Position numbers and translations under genes: made by a program. From NCBI RefSeq assembly GCF_004000985.1, contig NZ_BIMH01000001.1:1-64000 (forward strand): a DNA stretch of 64,000 nucleotides. The letters run 5' to 3'. The notes below the pieces were generated by a model. It made no database searches and was not told the DNA's origin. It worked only from the letters and a program-made list of their open reading frames with translations. The stretch is from Paenibacillus validus NBRC 15382 (lineage in GTDB: Bacteria > Bacillota > Bacilli > Paenibacillales > NBRC-103111). The first letter of the stretch is position 1; each line of letters starts with the position of its first letter. Of the stretch, positions 8,149-17,814 are shown piece after piece.

Positions 8149-9621
8149 TCAGACAGTTGCTTTCGCCGTATTGAGCTGGGAATCCGGCACCCAGTTCCCA
8201 TGCAGGCCTTGACGGAGCCGCAGCGGCAAACGCACCGTGGCGATCGGGCCGTCATCGATATGCTGGGCGTCAAGAATAACCAAATCCGAACGCATCTCTT
8301 CATGCCGATTAACTAACGCGATAAGGTACCCTTCACCTTCGGGAGCATGATCCGATTTCGGAATAAAGGTAGATTCCTGGATCGTGGAAGTCGGCCCCGC
8401 AAAGAAGATTTTCTCCTTGCCGGTGGAAAAGTCGATATGACCCAAACAATTGATGAACATCCCCGAAATGCTGCCACCGCGCTTGGAATCATAAGGTTTC
8501 GATAAATCCGTCACACACATGAAGCCGTGGCGGTAAGACTCCATCGCATAGCGGTCATCGATGCGCGGGAAATCCCCGATCATATTACCCAGCTGCTTAT
8601 GTTCGAACGTATTGTTGCCGGATTCGAAATCGATTGTCCAGCGGGTGACGCGGGAATCCGCCTTCTCCCGGTCGAATGCCGCGCCGTGGATATCCGGGAA
8701 GAACGGGAACATGTTGCCTTCGGCAACCGGCATGTCGATATGTATCTTGGAGCCTACGTTGAAGGCGTTCATGACGTGGGATGCGAATTGATTCGGTCCT
8801 TTAAACCAACGAATGTCACGGGCTTCGCCTCTGCGCGGGATGACTCCAAGATAGATGTCCTTCGTGCCGTCCCAACCGAAAGTCGGTTTTCCTTCTCTTG
8901 CCCGTTCCAGACTGCTTACGATCGGCACAACCGGGAAAATGACATAATCACGGGTCACACCGAAATCATGCTGCATGGCGGCATATGGCATTTTAAACCA
9001 GACCTCGTGAACAATTTCCCCCTTAGGGCTGATCACATAGTACGTGATATCATCCGTGTCGATGCCCTTGGAGGCATAACCGAACGCTATCATTTCCCCC
9101 GTCTGGGGATCCAGCTTCGGATGCGCCGTGAATGTCTCGCTCGTCATTTTACCTTCGTAATCGTAATAGCCCTGCGATTTGAGCGTGAACGGATCCATAA
9201 CGATCGGCGGACTGTCTTCCTTAAGCGCAAGCAGTTTCCCGGCATGAAAAACAATGTTCGTATTAGCTGTTCCTCTAATCTGCCCCTGTACGCTCGGATC
9301 GTCGAAAAACGGGTTCCGGTAGGCGCCGAACAAAGCGCGCTGCGCCTTGCGTTCCAGTTTGAACTTATCGGTGCGAACATACCGGGACTTGTAGTCGACA
9401 CGGCCGTTCTGAAACCGGAACATGCTTACCATGCCGTCTCCGTTGAAGTAAATGTCATGGCCGAGTAAAGGCGGGTATTGCGGGTCGGGCCCGACCCGGT
9501 AGAAAGCCCCGTTGATGTCGGCCGGAATGTCGCCATCCACTTCCACGTCGTAAATATCAACTTCCATCCGGCTTGGCGTATTGAAGCCTGTGTAAATGGG
9601 CAAGTCAGGAAACTTATTCAT
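8149..9621 (-). CDS. Carotenoid oxygenase family dioxygenase (lignostilbene dioxygenase-like)
   Basis: Non-haem Fe(II) enzyme of 490 residues that cleaves a C=C double bond to carbonyls. Candidate ligands of the four-His seven-bladed propeller are visible in TFTAHPKLD, AMQHDFGVT, FASHVMNAF and, near the C-terminus, LHGNWVPDS. The N-terminal INGAFYRVGPDPQYPP is typical of the family. ATG 9621 is preferred over 9627 because AAGAAGG is eight bases before it. Flanking aldehyde dehydrogenases fit oxidation of aromatic aldehydes from stilbene- or isoeugenol-like substrates. A carotenoid substrate is less likely in this aromatic context. Confidence 0.9.
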   Translation of the reverse strand: MNKFPDLPIYTGFNTPSRMEVDIYDVEVDGDIPADINGAFYRVGPDPQYPPLLGHDIYFNGDGMVSMFRFQNGRVDYKSRYVRTDKFKLERKAQRALFGAYRNPFFDDPSVQGQIRGTANTNIVFHAGKLLALKEDSPPIVMDPFTLKSQGYYDYEGKMTSETFTAHPKLDPQTGEMIAFGYASKGIDTDDITYYVISPKGEIVHEVWFKMPYAAMQHDFGVTRDYVIFPVVPIVSSLERAREGKPTFGWDGTKDIYLGVIPRRGEARDIRWFKGPNQFASHVMNAFNVGSKIHIDMPVAEGNMFPFFPDIHGAAFDREKADSRVTRWTIDFESGNNTFEHKQLGNMIGDFPRIDDRYAMESYRHGFMCVTDLSKPYDSKRGGSISGMFINCLGHIDFSTGKEKIFFAGPTSTIQESTFIPKSDHAPEGEGYLIALVNRHEEMRSDLVILDAQHIDDGPIATVRLPLRLRQGLHGNWVPDSQLNTAKATV

Positions 9622-9670
9622 TTCCATTACCTTCTTTCATTTCTTATTAAAGCGGGTACAAATATGGAAA

Positions 9671-11119
9671 TCAGCTGGTTTTATGATAATTAATCGCATG
9701 ATACTCGATGAATTCATGAAGGCCGAGCTCAGAATTTTCTCTGCCGATTCCGCTTTGTTTAACACCGCCAAACGGCATTTGCTCATAGCCGAGATGGGAT
9801 TGGCCGCTCCCGTTAATGAACGTCATACCGGCTTCAATCTCTCTCGCAATTTTCAGGCCGCGTTCAAAATCGGCAGTCCATACGGAGGAACCCAGACCGT
9901 ACTCGGTCATATTGGCCCAACGGATTGCTTCTTCTTCCGAACGATAGGAGATTAACGGCATGATCGGACCGAATTGCTCGCATGTGACAATTTCTTGCGA
10001 TGGCTCCACATCACGGACGATTGCCGGATGCAAGTAATAGCCGTTGTCCCAGTTATCAGGCTCCAGCTTCTCACCCAACTCCACAATCTTGGCGCTGCTT
10101 TGTTTGATTCTTTCAACAAGCGCTTTGACGAAGTCGTATTGAACTTTGTTGTTCAACGGTGCGAAAGTGGCGCTCGGATCCAAGCCATGCCCGATCTTAT
10201 ACTGATCGACCAGATCACACATTTTGGTATAGAAAGAATCATACATCTTCTCCGGAATATAGATTCTTTTAGTGGCGAAACATACTTGGCCCGAACGGCG
10301 GAATGCGCTGACCATAATTTTGGGAATGATGTCGTCCAGGTCCGCATCATCGAGTACGATTGCCGGATCGTTTCCGCCCAGTTCGAAGTGCACGCCTTTA
10401 AGAGATTCCGCTGCATCCTTCATGATGAACTTTGCGATCTTGCCGCCGCCTGTAAATGATATTTTACGTACAAGCGGATGCTTCGTTAAGGCAGAGCCGA
10501 CGTCCCCGTCTCCGTGAATAACATTGAGGACGCCGGCAGGGAGCAGGGCTGCGATTTTTTTCATAATTATACTTACGCCCATCGGAGCATTCGGCGAAGG
10601 CTTCATGACGAGTGTGTTGCCGGTTACGATTGCCGGTGCGATTTTTTGGATCGTTAACACCATCGGCGCATTCCAAGGCACGATTCCCGCTATGACACCG
10701 ATTGGTCTTTTCTCCACGCTCACCCAGCTGGTTTCGTCCTCCGCCTGTTTGGGATTGAAGAAAGATTCCGCGTTTTTGATCGTGGCATGAACCGCATGGA
10801 TAGCCATATTCATTTCACCTAAGGATGTAGACAACAGAACCCCGTTCTCTCTCGATAACGTCTCGGCCAGAGATTGGCTTTCATCCTCCAGAAGCTTCGC
10901 GATTCGAGACAAAACATCCAGGCGTTCCTCAAGCGCAGACTTGTGCCATGACAAGAAGGCTTGATGTGCGGCGTTCACGGCTTGCTCTACGTGCTGCACG
11001 GTTCCGATCGCTACTTGTCCCACGACATCTGTAAGTCGGCCCGGATCCCGAACCTCGGAATAACGCTCGGTTGGTACATCTTCATGATTAATGTGCAAAT
11101 CGATTTTCATGACACTCAT
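9671..11119 (-). CDS. Aldehyde dehydrogenase
   Basis: NAD(P)-dependent aldehyde dehydrogenase of 482 residues with catalytic Glu in ELGGNDP (E246) and Cys in SGQVCFATKR (C280). PWNAPMVL near 148-155 is the cofactor region. The reading frame extends upstream to 11164, but GGGGAAG precedes ATG 11119 and the product then starts MSVMKIDLH. ATG 11110 is an alternative. It is the first gene of the oxygenase operon and clearly different in sequence from the second aldehyde dehydrogenase at 5852. The two may act on the two different aldehydes made by one cleavage. Confidence 0.9.
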   Translation of the reverse strand: MSVMKIDLHINHEDVPTERYSEVRDPGRLTDVVGQVAIGTVQHVEQAVNAAHQAFLSWHKSALEERLDVLSRIAKLLEDESQSLAETLSRENGVLLSTSLGEMNMAIHAVHATIKNAESFFNPKQAEDETSWVSVEKRPIGVIAGIVPWNAPMVLTIQKIAPAIVTGNTLVMKPSPNAPMGVSIIMKKIAALLPAGVLNVIHGDGDVGSALTKHPLVRKISFTGGGKIAKFIMKDAAESLKGVHFELGGNDPAIVLDDADLDDIIPKIMVSAFRRSGQVCFATKRIYIPEKMYDSFYTKMCDLVDQYKIGHGLDPSATFAPLNNKVQYDFVKALVERIKQSSAKIVELGEKLEPDNWDNGYYLHPAIVRDVEPSQEIVTCEQFGPIMPLISYRSEEEAIRWANMTEYGLGSSVWTADFERGLKIAREIEAGMTFINGSGQSHLGYEQMPFGGVKQSGIGRENSELGLHEFIEYHAINYHKTS

Positions 11120-11259
11120 CAATAAACACTTCCCCTTTCCCCACCCTTGAAATAGCCGACGCATGTAGGCGCTTTCAGGAAAATGTTCATCCTGATCCCG
11201 CCCTTGTCACCTCGACGTGCAGCTTTAGCCATGCATTGAAATCCAAGTAAAGTAAAAGT

Positions 11260-11309
11260 AGTTGCTGCAACTTTCGATCGCTTTAAAATAATGAGCTGAT
11301 TGACTCATT
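11260..11309. promoter_or_regulatory. Two palindromes in the leader of the oxygenase operon
   Basis: AGTTGC-T-GCAACT (11260-11272) and AATGAG-N8-CTCATT (11290-11309) are perfect inverted repeats just downstream of the leftward promoter at 11325-11353. They could be repressor sites or short RNA hairpins. Function is inferred only from position. Confidence 0.35.
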
Positions 11310-11324
11310 TTAATCCCCAAAACT

Positions 11325-11353
11325 AAAGTAACATGTTTGGAAGTATGTGTCAA
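11325..11353 (-). promoter_or_regulatory. Promoter/operator of the aldehyde dehydrogenase-oxygenase operon
   Basis: Minus strand: -35 TTGACA (11348-11353), 17-bp spacer, -10 TACTTT (11325-11330). The element TTGACACATAC, TTC, CAAACATGTTA matches the gentisate-operon promoter at 22 of 29 positions, including spacer bases where sigma factors make no contacts. That points to a shared regulator. The rest of the interval up to the recombinase promoter (11354-11590) holds nothing else I can identify. Confidence 0.6.
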
Positions 11354-11595
11354 TCACATTTGATTTCAGAAGTTGTTGTTGTTCCATCCTTTAAAATGGA
11401 CACGTTTCCTGTAAAGCGACGTCTATGCCCCGTTGATTCGTCCTTGGTCGCAGCGTGAATACAACCTCGGTGACTCCCCCTAACGGCAGAGCGAATTTGA
11501 TCGGTTATTCCTCTACATAAGATGCTATAGCCTGCTTCACGCGTGCATTAGACAAGCGCAAAAAATTGCACAAAATACGGATTTCGTGCAACTTC

Positions 11596-11604
11596 TGTTA
11601 TAAT
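11596..11604 (+). promoter_or_regulatory. Extended -10 promoter of the tyrosine recombinase gene
   Basis: TGTTATAAT is a perfect extended -10 (TGnTATAAT). No good -35 is seen at the right distance. Transcription would begin near 11611, which rules out upstream in-frame starts and favours ATG 11668. Confidence 0.55.
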
Positions 11605-11667
11605 CAAAGAAAAGGCGCAACTCCCGCTACCCTATACCATGGACAAGCAGGCGCAGACAGGTGGCAG

Positions 11668-12600
11668 ATGACTTTGCAGAGTAAGAAATACGACATCATG
11701 GAGCAATACGAAACCGAGCTCGATGCATTCTCAATCATCATGAAAGATAAGGACTATTCGATCCTCACGCAGCGTGAGTATATGCTGGACATCAGAAGGT
11801 TCCTCGGGAGTGTTTACCCCAAGCCCGTCGAAGACATAACCAAGCTCGACGTCATGCGTTACCTAACCAGCATTCGTAAGGGCGGAACGGGCGGATCGGC
11901 GAGAAATCGGCAGCTTTCCTCCATTCGTACCTTTTTTAAATTCCTTAATCTTATGGAAATCATCAAGGGAAACCCCGCCCTGGAGGTGGAGAAGACGAAG
12001 GTTGAAAAAAATCGGATTCCGACCTATCTGGATGAGCAGGAGCTTGTCCATTTCTTCCAAGAGATAGACGGAAGATATGTGATTCGAAACGTGGCCATCT
12101 GCATGTTAATGGCGTACGCAGGGCTGCGCGTCATTGAAATACACCGTCTGAATTTGAAGGACTATCATAGAGACGAGGAGTACCTCAGAGTGAAAGGAAA
12201 AGGAGATAAATGGCGAGTGGTTCCTCTGCTCCCGGAAATCATCGATTCATTGGACCGGTACATGCCGATTCGCATTCCTCACCGGAGCGGAAAAGATATT
12301 CCTCTCTTTACTTCTCAATTTGGCAGGAGAATCGCGCGACGGACGGTTCAGCATGTAACCGAGCAGGCATTTGCCGCCTTTCAAGAATCCAAGCCGGAGA
12401 ACGAGAAGAAACTATCCAGTCATAAGCTGCGCCATAGCTTTGCAACACTGCACATCCGGAGCGGGACTGATATACGTTCTGTCCAGGAATTGCTCGGCCA
12501 TTCCAGTATAGAGAACACACAGATCTATACTCATGTCGACAATAAACAACTGCGGGCGGCGCAGGGAAATATCAAGGGCAAATTACCAGCGTTAAAATGA
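11668..12600 (+). CDS. Tyrosine recombinase/phage integrase family (XerC/XerD-like)
   Basis: Site-specific DNA recombinase of 310 residues. The N-terminal SAM-like core-binding domain (about 15-100) is followed by a catalytic domain with the full residue set: R134 (AGLRVIEI), K158 (KGKGDKWR), H232 and R235 (SHKLRHSFAT), H258 (LLGHSS) and Tyr nucleophile Y267 (TQIYTHV). ATG 11668 lies downstream of the extended -10. It is alone on its strand between catabolic operons. A decayed relative lies at 17.8-18.0 kb with a very similar HxxR region. Chromosomal housekeeping Xer is less likely than a mobile or lone integrase. Confidence 0.92.
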   Translation: MTLQSKKYDIMEQYETELDAFSIIMKDKDYSILTQREYMLDIRRFLGSVYPKPVEDITKLDVMRYLTSIRKGGTGGSARNRQLSSIRTFFKFLNLMEIIKGNPALEVEKTKVEKNRIPTYLDEQELVHFFQEIDGRYVIRNVAICMLMAYAGLRVIEIHRLNLKDYHRDEEYLRVKGKGDKWRVVPLLPEIIDSLDRYMPIRIPHRSGKDIPLFTSQFGRRIARRTVQHVTEQAFAAFQESKPENEKKLSSHKLRHSFATLHIRSGTDIRSVQELLGHSSIENTQIYTHVDNKQLRAAQGNIKGKLPALK

Positions 12601-12695
12601 AAGCTGACATGATTGTGTCACGCCGTACTCCCCCCTTCTCCCCTTATGCTGGAAACGTCCCCGAACAAACATCATGTTCTTTGTCGGGCAGAGAA

Positions 12696-12729
12696 ATAAC
12701 CCGCAGCCGTGGCCAGGGCTGCGGGTTAT
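12696..12729. terminator. Terminator between recombinase and methylcitrate operon
   Basis: Perfect 13-bp stem ATAACCCGCAGCC (12696-12708) / GGCTGCGGGTTAT (12717-12729) with an 8-nt loop. It lies between the convergent recombinase and prpB-like genes. The minus transcript continues TTTCTCTG after the stem. Confidence 0.75.
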
Positions 12730-12788
12730 CCAGTGATGAATGCATACAGAAGTCAAACTCAACGATATTGGGAATTACCAAAGCAAGA

Positions 12789-13694
12789 TTATTCGTTTTG
12801 AAGAACAGTTTTGGCAATTTTCCCGTCCAAATTTTCATAATCGTAATACCGGATCGTTTCGTAAAGTTCCTTTCGTGTCTGCATATGCGCCAAAGATTGC
12901 ACCTGCGTCCCGGTTTGGCTAATTTCCGCAAACACCCGCTCGTATGCTTTAGCGGCAACCCGAAGCGAGGTCACCGGATATATGACCATGTTAATGCCCC
13001 AGATTTCGAATTGCTCGGCGGTATAATAAGGGGTTTTCCCGAATTCAGTCATATTGGCCAGCAGGGGTACATCGATAGCTGCTCGGAACCGTTTGAAATC
13101 TTCTTCGTTTTCCAGCGCTTCCGGAAAAATTGCATCTGCCCCCGCAGCTATATAGTGCTTGGCTCTTTCGATCGCAGCCTCCATCCCCTCTACGCTCTTA
13201 GCGTCCGTACGGGCAATGACAACGAGGGAGGGCGCGATTTCCTTTATCGTCTTGATTTTCTGCATCATCTCCTCTGCAGAGACGAGCTTCTTTCCGTTCA
13301 GGTGTCCGCATTTCTTCGGCATTTCCTGATCTTCGATCTGAACGGCAGCCACCTTGGCCTCCAGCATTTCTTTCGCCGTTCGGGCAACGTTCAGCACACC
13401 TCCGAAGCCTGTGTCGATATCGACAAGCAGGGGAAGTCCCGAAGCCCTGATCAGCTCCCGAGCACGGTCCGCCACTTCATTGGAATAGATCAGTCCGAGA
13501 TCCGGTAAACCTCGACTAGCCGTATAAGCGGCCCCTGACAAATAAATGGCTTTGAAATCGAACTGCTTCGCGATTCTGGCAGCCATAGCATCATGAGTTC
13601 CAGGAATTTTTACAATGGAACCGCTGCAGATCATTCGCATAAATTGTTCGGCTAATTGCTTCTGCCCAGGCTCATCCTCAATCAACCAAGCCAT
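12789..13694 (-). CDS. prpB: 2-Methylisocitrate lyase
   Basis: Splits 2-methylisocitrate into pyruvate and succinate in the methylcitrate cycle of propionyl-CoA catabolism. The 301-residue protein belongs to the isocitrate lyase/PEP mutase family: the signature KKCGH is at 117-121 with catalytic C119, and metal-site VDIDTGFGG is near 81-89. The short length excludes a glyoxylate-cycle isocitrate lyase. ATG 13694 follows AAAGGGG by nine bases; the longer frame to 13733 is not used. It is third in a prpC-prpD-prpB operon, 35 bp after the dehydratase. Confidence 0.92.
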   Translation of the reverse strand: MAWLIEDEPGQKQLAEQFMRMICSGSIVKIPGTHDAMAARIAKQFDFKAIYLSGAAYTASRGLPDLGLIYSNEVADRARELIRASGLPLLVDIDTGFGGVLNVARTAKEMLEAKVAAVQIEDQEMPKKCGHLNGKKLVSAEEMMQKIKTIKEIAPSLVVIARTDAKSVEGMEAAIERAKHYIAAGADAIFPEALENEEDFKRFRAAIDVPLLANMTEFGKTPYYTAEQFEIWGINMVIYPVTSLRVAAKAYERVFAEISQTGTQVQSLAHMQTRKELYETIRYYDYENLDGKIAKTVLQNE

Positions 13695-13729
13695 AGTAAT
13701 TCCCCTTTCTTGTGCCCTCAGGCTGAAGG

Positions 13730-15181
13730 TCAAATGACGAACAAGTTCATATAATCTTGAACGGCCATTTCTTCAAAGCGCTGCTGATCCAAGGAAAGTT
13801 CGATAATTTGCTCAACTCTCTTTTTCGGGAAGCGCGTCAGCAAGCTGGATTGGAATTTCTCCACGATTTTCGGGATTCCCTCCTCACGGCGTCTGCGGTG
13901 ACCGATCGGATATTCACATTCGGCTTTTGCTGTTTCCGTACCGTTCTTGAAATGAACTTGTACCGCGTTCGCGATCGAGCGCTTCTGCGGATCAAGATAG
14001 TCCTTGCTATATCTCTCATCTTCTACGACAACCATTTTTTCACGAAGGTCGTCGATTCTCGGATCTTTCGCAATCTCGTCCTCGTAATGCTCGGCCGTCA
14101 AGTTACCGAACAACAGGCCGATGGCTACCATGTATTGGAGACAGTGGTCGCGGTCGGCTGGATTGTAGAGCGGCCCCTTCTTGTCAATAATCCGTATGGC
14201 GGACTCGTGCGTCGTCAGCGTAATATGGCTAATGTCATCGATACGGTCTTTCACAAGTTCATGCAGCTCGAATGCGCACTCCACTGCCGTTTGCGCATGA
14301 AATTCGGCCGGGAAGGAAATCTTGAACAGTACGTTCTCCATCACGTAGCTATCAAGCGAACGGGCAAGCTTTAGCTCCTTGCCTTTGAACAGTACATCCT
14401 GGAATCCCCAAAGCTTGGCGGAAAGGCCGGTGGCATAGCCCATTTCGCCTTTCATTGCCATTAGGCCAAGGCGTACGGCACGGCTTGTCGCATCGCCGGC
14501 TGCCCAAGACTTCCGGGAGCCTGTATTTGGCGCATGTCTATACGTACGTAAACTTCCGCCATCCAACCATGCATTGGAGAGGGCGTTGATCACCTCTTCC
14601 CGGCCACCGCCAAGCAAAGCGGTAACGACAGCTGTAGAAGCAACTTTAACGAACAACACATGGTCCAATCCGACACGGTTTAAGCTGTTCTCTAAAGCCA
14701 GAACGCCTTGAATTTCGTGAGCCTTAATCGCTGCGGTAAGCACATCGCGCATCTTCAGCGGTTCCTTCCCTTCAGCGATCCGATTACGGCTAACATAGTC
14801 GGCTACGGCCAGAATGCCGCCCAAATTGTCGGAGGGATGCCCCCACTCCGCCGCAAGCCATGTGTCGTTGAAATCGAGCCAACGAATCAAGGTGCCGATG
14901 TTGAATGCCCCATGTACCGGATCGAGCTCAAATTGGGTTCCCGGTACACGTGTGCCGTTCGTCACGCGAATCCCGGGAACGATAGGCCCCAGGTGCTTGG
15001 TGCATTCCGGGAAGCGCAGCGCCAGCATGGCTGTTCCGAGAGAGTCCATGACGACATGACGAGCGATTTGATAGGCCTCTTTGCTTTTTATTTCATATGA
15101 AATTGTATATTGGGCTATATCTACCAGCAACTTGTCTGCCTGCTCCAAAATATTTCCTTTCTCATAAGCAATTGAGCTCAT
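13730..15181 (-). CDS. prpD: 2-Methylcitrate dehydratase (MmgE/PrpD family)
   Basis: Dehydrates 2-methylcitrate to 2-methyl-cis-aconitate. The 483-residue length is normal for MmgE/PrpD. Typical stretches are [35 protein letters not shown] and [20 protein letters not shown], the last with the conserved W-A-GDA pattern. ATG 15181 has AAGGAGAG about nine bases upstream. It lies between methylcitrate synthase and methylisocitrate lyase genes, so the function follows from both family and context. Confidence 0.93.
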   Translation of the reverse strand: MSSIAYEKGNILEQADKLLVDIAQYTISYEIKSKEAYQIARHVVMDSLGTAMLALRFPECTKHLGPIVPGIRVTNGTRVPGTQFELDPVHGAFNIGTLIRWLDFNDTWLAAEWGHPSDNLGGILAVADYVSRNRIAEGKEPLKMRDVLTAAIKAHEIQGVLALENSLNRVGLDHVLFVKVASTAVVTALLGGGREEVINALSNAWLDGGSLRTYRHAPNTGSRKSWAAGDATSRAVRLGLMAMKGEMGYATGLSAKLWGFQDVLFKGKELKLARSLDSYVMENVLFKISFPAEFHAQTAVECAFELHELVKDRIDDISHITLTTHESAIRIIDKKGPLYNPADRDHCLQYMVAIGLLFGNLTAEHYEDEIAKDPRIDDLREKMVVVEDERYSKDYLDPQKRSIANAVQVHFKNGTETAKAECEYPIGHRRRREEGIPKIVEKFQSSLLTRFPKKRVEQIIELSLDQQRFEEMAVQDYMNLFVI

Positions 15182-15204
15182 AACATCTATCTCTCCTTGT
15201 TGTA

Positions 15205-16314
15205 TTATGGATGAAGATTGCGCGGGCCACTGTAAAGAACTCTTGGACGGAAAAGACGGTTGTTCTCATGCTGCTCGATGACATGTGCACATACTCCGAT
15301 CGTTCGTGCCGCTAAGAAGACAGGAGTGAATAGATCGATTGGGATTCCAAGCAAGTAATACACCGGAGCCGCATAGTAATCCAAGTTGGGATACAGTCCT
15401 TTTTCCCGTTTCATAACCTCTTCACCGATTACGCACATGTGATACAAATGCTCCTGGCCTTTTGCAATCGCTAGCGGTTGAAGAGCAGCTTTCATAAGAA
15501 GGGCGCGCGGATCCGGTTTGTTCATGTAAACCCGGTGGCCGAAGCCCATAATACGCTCTTTGCGAGACAGCTTGCCGAGAATCAAGGGCTCCATTTCTTC
15601 AACAGCTCCGGCTACTAAAAGCATTTGCATAACCGCTTCGTTTGCTCCACCATGAAGCGTTCCTTTGAGCGAAGCGACGGCACCTGTCAAAGCTCCGATG
15701 ATATCCGCTTGCGTAGAAGCAATGACCCGAGCCGTAAATGTGGAGTTTGGCATTTCATGTTCACTGTAGACGATTAGGGACTGGTCGAAAACCTTCGATT
15801 CCATCTCGGTCGGAACACGTCCCGTGATCATATGCAGAAAGTTCGCACTGTATGAAAGATCTTTATTAGGCTGGGCCGGCTCCAGATTGTGAATAGCCCG
15901 GTAGCTGTCCGCAACGATTTGTGGAACTTTGGCTAATAAACGAATGGACTTGCGGTAATTGGCCTCCCTGGATCGGTCGTCGATTTCCTTTTCGTCCCCG
16001 GCCAGTGCTGAAATCCCCGTCCTGAGTACGTCCATCAAATGTGTGTTTTTGGGAAGAAGCCTGAGCAGTTCAAACATTTCTTTCGATAACCCGGCTTCAT
16101 TCCTCAAAGCTTGTTCAAGCCCCTTGTATTGTTCTTCGTTAGGCAAGATGCCGTTCAACAGCAAAGAGACGATGTCCAGGTAAGTCACTTTTTGGGCCAA
16201 TTCAATCAGGTCATAACCACGCAGCACGATTTCTTCGTTGGCCACATCCAGATATGAAATTTGGGTCTCGCTAGCGATAACGTTTTCAAGACCGGGTTGG
16301 AATAATTCATTCAT
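15205..16314 (-). CDS. prpC: 2-Methylcitrate synthase (citrate synthase family)
   Basis: Condenses propionyl-CoA with oxaloacetate. The 369-residue length matches the short bacterial citrate/methylcitrate synthases. The active-site region [15 protein letters not shown] and the earlier HGGANEAV are present. ATG 16314, ten bases after GGGAG, is preferred over GTG 16320. First gene of the operon, with a divergent LysR gene 210 bp upstream. Sequence alone does not separate methylcitrate from citrate synthase, but prpD and prpB next to it do. Confidence 0.9.
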   Translation of the reverse strand: MNELFQPGLENVIASETQISYLDVANEEIVLRGYDLIELAQKVTYLDIVSLLLNGILPNEEQYKGLEQALRNEAGLSKEMFELLRLLPKNTHLMDVLRTGISALAGDEKEIDDRSREANYRKSIRLLAKVPQIVADSYRAIHNLEPAQPNKDLSYSANFLHMITGRVPTEMESKVFDQSLIVYSEHEMPNSTFTARVIASTQADIIGALTGAVASLKGTLHGGANEAVMQMLLVAGAVEEMEPLILGKLSRKERIMGFGHRVYMNKPDPRALLMKAALQPLAIAKGQEHLYHMCVIGEEVMKREKGLYPNLDYYAAPVYYLLGIPIDLFTPVFLAARTIGVCAHVIEQHENNRLFRPRVLYSGPRNLHP

Positions 16315-16459
16315 ATTCACCTGACTCCCTTACCATAAATTAGATAACTCCCTGCCTCTTAATCATAGACATGCCGGCTTGAACAAATCCAATATCGTCT
16401 TCATCCTACTTAATATGTTTTGCATACTACATCCCCTTGACCATAATTAAGGATTTTTG

Positions 16460-16489
16460 TTGACTTGGTTGTTCCGCCTAAGCGATAGT
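16460..16489 (+). promoter_or_regulatory. Candidate promoter of the prp-side LysR gene
   Basis: TTGACT (16460-16465), 18-bp spacer, GATAGT (16484-16489), about 35 bp before the ATG. A leftward promoter for prpC must lie in the same 210-bp divergent region but is not clear. Confidence 0.4.
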
Positions 16490-16524
16490 AGGAGTATAGA
16501 ATCCGGATAGAGAAGGGGTAAACT

Positions 16525-17403
16525 ATGGAATTAAGACATCTACGATATTTCATTACCGTTGCTGAAGAACTCCATTTCGGGAAAGCCGCGACGCGTTTGA
16601 ACATGTCCCAGCCGCCATTAAGCCAGCAAATCCGTCAACTGGAAGAGGAGCTGGGCTTCCCCTTGTTATATCGAAATAAACAGCATGTGAAATTGACCGA
16701 GGCGGGTAAGGTTTTTCTTGAAGAGGCACGAATTGCGATTGCTCAAGTCGAACAAGCTTGTTTAGTCGCTCAGAAGGCGAATCAAGGCTTGCTGGGAAGG
16801 CTCTCCATCGGCTTTGTCGGTTCGTCCACTTATTCGGTAGCGCCGCTGTTGCATCGCTTCCTGCTTCATTCCCCTAAAATCAACATTACGCTTCATCAGA
16901 TGAAAACCGCCAATCAGTTGCATGCTCTTCATGAGGGAAGCATACATCTCGGGATTGTTCGAACGCACATTCATAGTCCTAACATCGTCTCAGAAGTGAT
17001 TTGCAGCGAGAAGTTTGTCGCGATTTTCCCTGAAGGGCATCCGATGGCACAGAGAGAAGCGCTGCGTATGATAGACCTCGAGAATGAACGATTTATTTTA
17101 ACTACGAGAGGCTCCACCTATCACGACACTGTCATTCATTTATGCTATCAAGCAGGATTTTCGCCGAACATCGCATTAGAGCTCCCCGAAATTTTAACGA
17201 TCATGGCGTTCGTCTCGCAAGGAATGGGTGTTTCCATAGTTCCAGCTTCGTTCCGTCATCAGCAGAACAAGGGTATTGTGTATCGGGAGCTGGCAGATGT
17301 CACTTCTACCTTGGAGACGTACTTTGTGTGGCGTAGTGAGGAGAAATCAAAAGTGTTGCAGGAGTTTATTAAACTAAGCAAGGACAATACGATTTTAGAT
17401 TAG
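16525..17403 (+). CDS. LysR family transcriptional regulator
   Basis: DNA-binding regulator of 292 residues. The N-terminal winged helix reads MELRHLRYFITVAEELHF, GKAATRLNMSQPPLSQQI and RQLEEELGFPLLYR. The periplasmic-binding-like effector domain starts near residue 90 (GRLSIGFVGSSTYSVAPLL). ATG 16525 has AAGGGG six bases before it. Divergent position suggests control of the methylcitrate operon, possibly with methylcitrate or propionyl-CoA metabolism as signal. That link is inferred, since propionate regulators in other bacteria belong to other families. Confidence 0.92.
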   Translation: MELRHLRYFITVAEELHFGKAATRLNMSQPPLSQQIRQLEEELGFPLLYRNKQHVKLTEAGKVFLEEARIAIAQVEQACLVAQKANQGLLGRLSIGFVGSSTYSVAPLLHRFLLHSPKINITLHQMKTANQLHALHEGSIHLGIVRTHIHSPNIVSEVICSEKFVAIFPEGHPMAQREALRMIDLENERFILTTRGSTYHDTVIHLCYQAGFSPNIALELPEILTIMAFVSQGMGVSIVPASFRHQQNKGIVYRELADVTSTLETYFVWRSEEKSKVLQEFIKLSKDNTILD

Positions 17404-17814
17404 TCAGCAACAGCATCCGGGACATAATACTGGGGCCACGCACGAAGAGCACCGCAGTATTCCCCAAGATGATGTAAATATATTGATTTTTATTTATAAT
17501 ATGTAAATAATTTTGTTGTAAATCCTTAAATCAAAGATCCGAACATAAAAAATGAAGGATTTGCCCCCAATTCTGTACCCGATCAGTCAACTTACGCACG
17601 ACATCTCAATCATACGGATCGTGTAAATAAGCTTAAAAGACCCTGACGGATACTTAGCTCCCCCAGACTTTCTTGAAACGATCCGAGCTCAAGCAGCGCC
17701 AAGTCTTCAGTCGTCGCCTTGTAGAGCGGCTTGTCCCCCTCCATATCCTCCGACAATGACAGAACGCATGCTTGAAACCCGTTCTGGCGGCGGCACCGCC
17801 GCTCCTCAAGCAAT
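17404..17814. other. Non-coding interval after the LysR gene
   Basis: No convincing gene. A weak inverted repeat AATACTG (17426-17432)/CAGTATT (17455-17461) may end the LysR transcript but lacks a U-tract. 17470-17560 is strongly AT-rich. Short frames at 17610-17839 look like decayed downstream sequence of the recombinase remnant. Confidence 0.4.

Noticed and set aside
8527-9468. Long plus-strand ORF of 313 codons opposite the carotenoid oxygenase
   Set aside because: It is the antisense shadow of a clear gene, with no family similarity and no start signal.
12597-13508. 303-codon plus-strand ORF after the recombinase
   Set aside because: It lies opposite prpB and crosses a perfect terminator hairpin.
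17426-17461. Intrinsic terminator after the prp-side LysR gene
   Set aside because: The inverted repeat AATACTG/CAGTATT has a long loop and no U-tract, so I do not call it a terminator.
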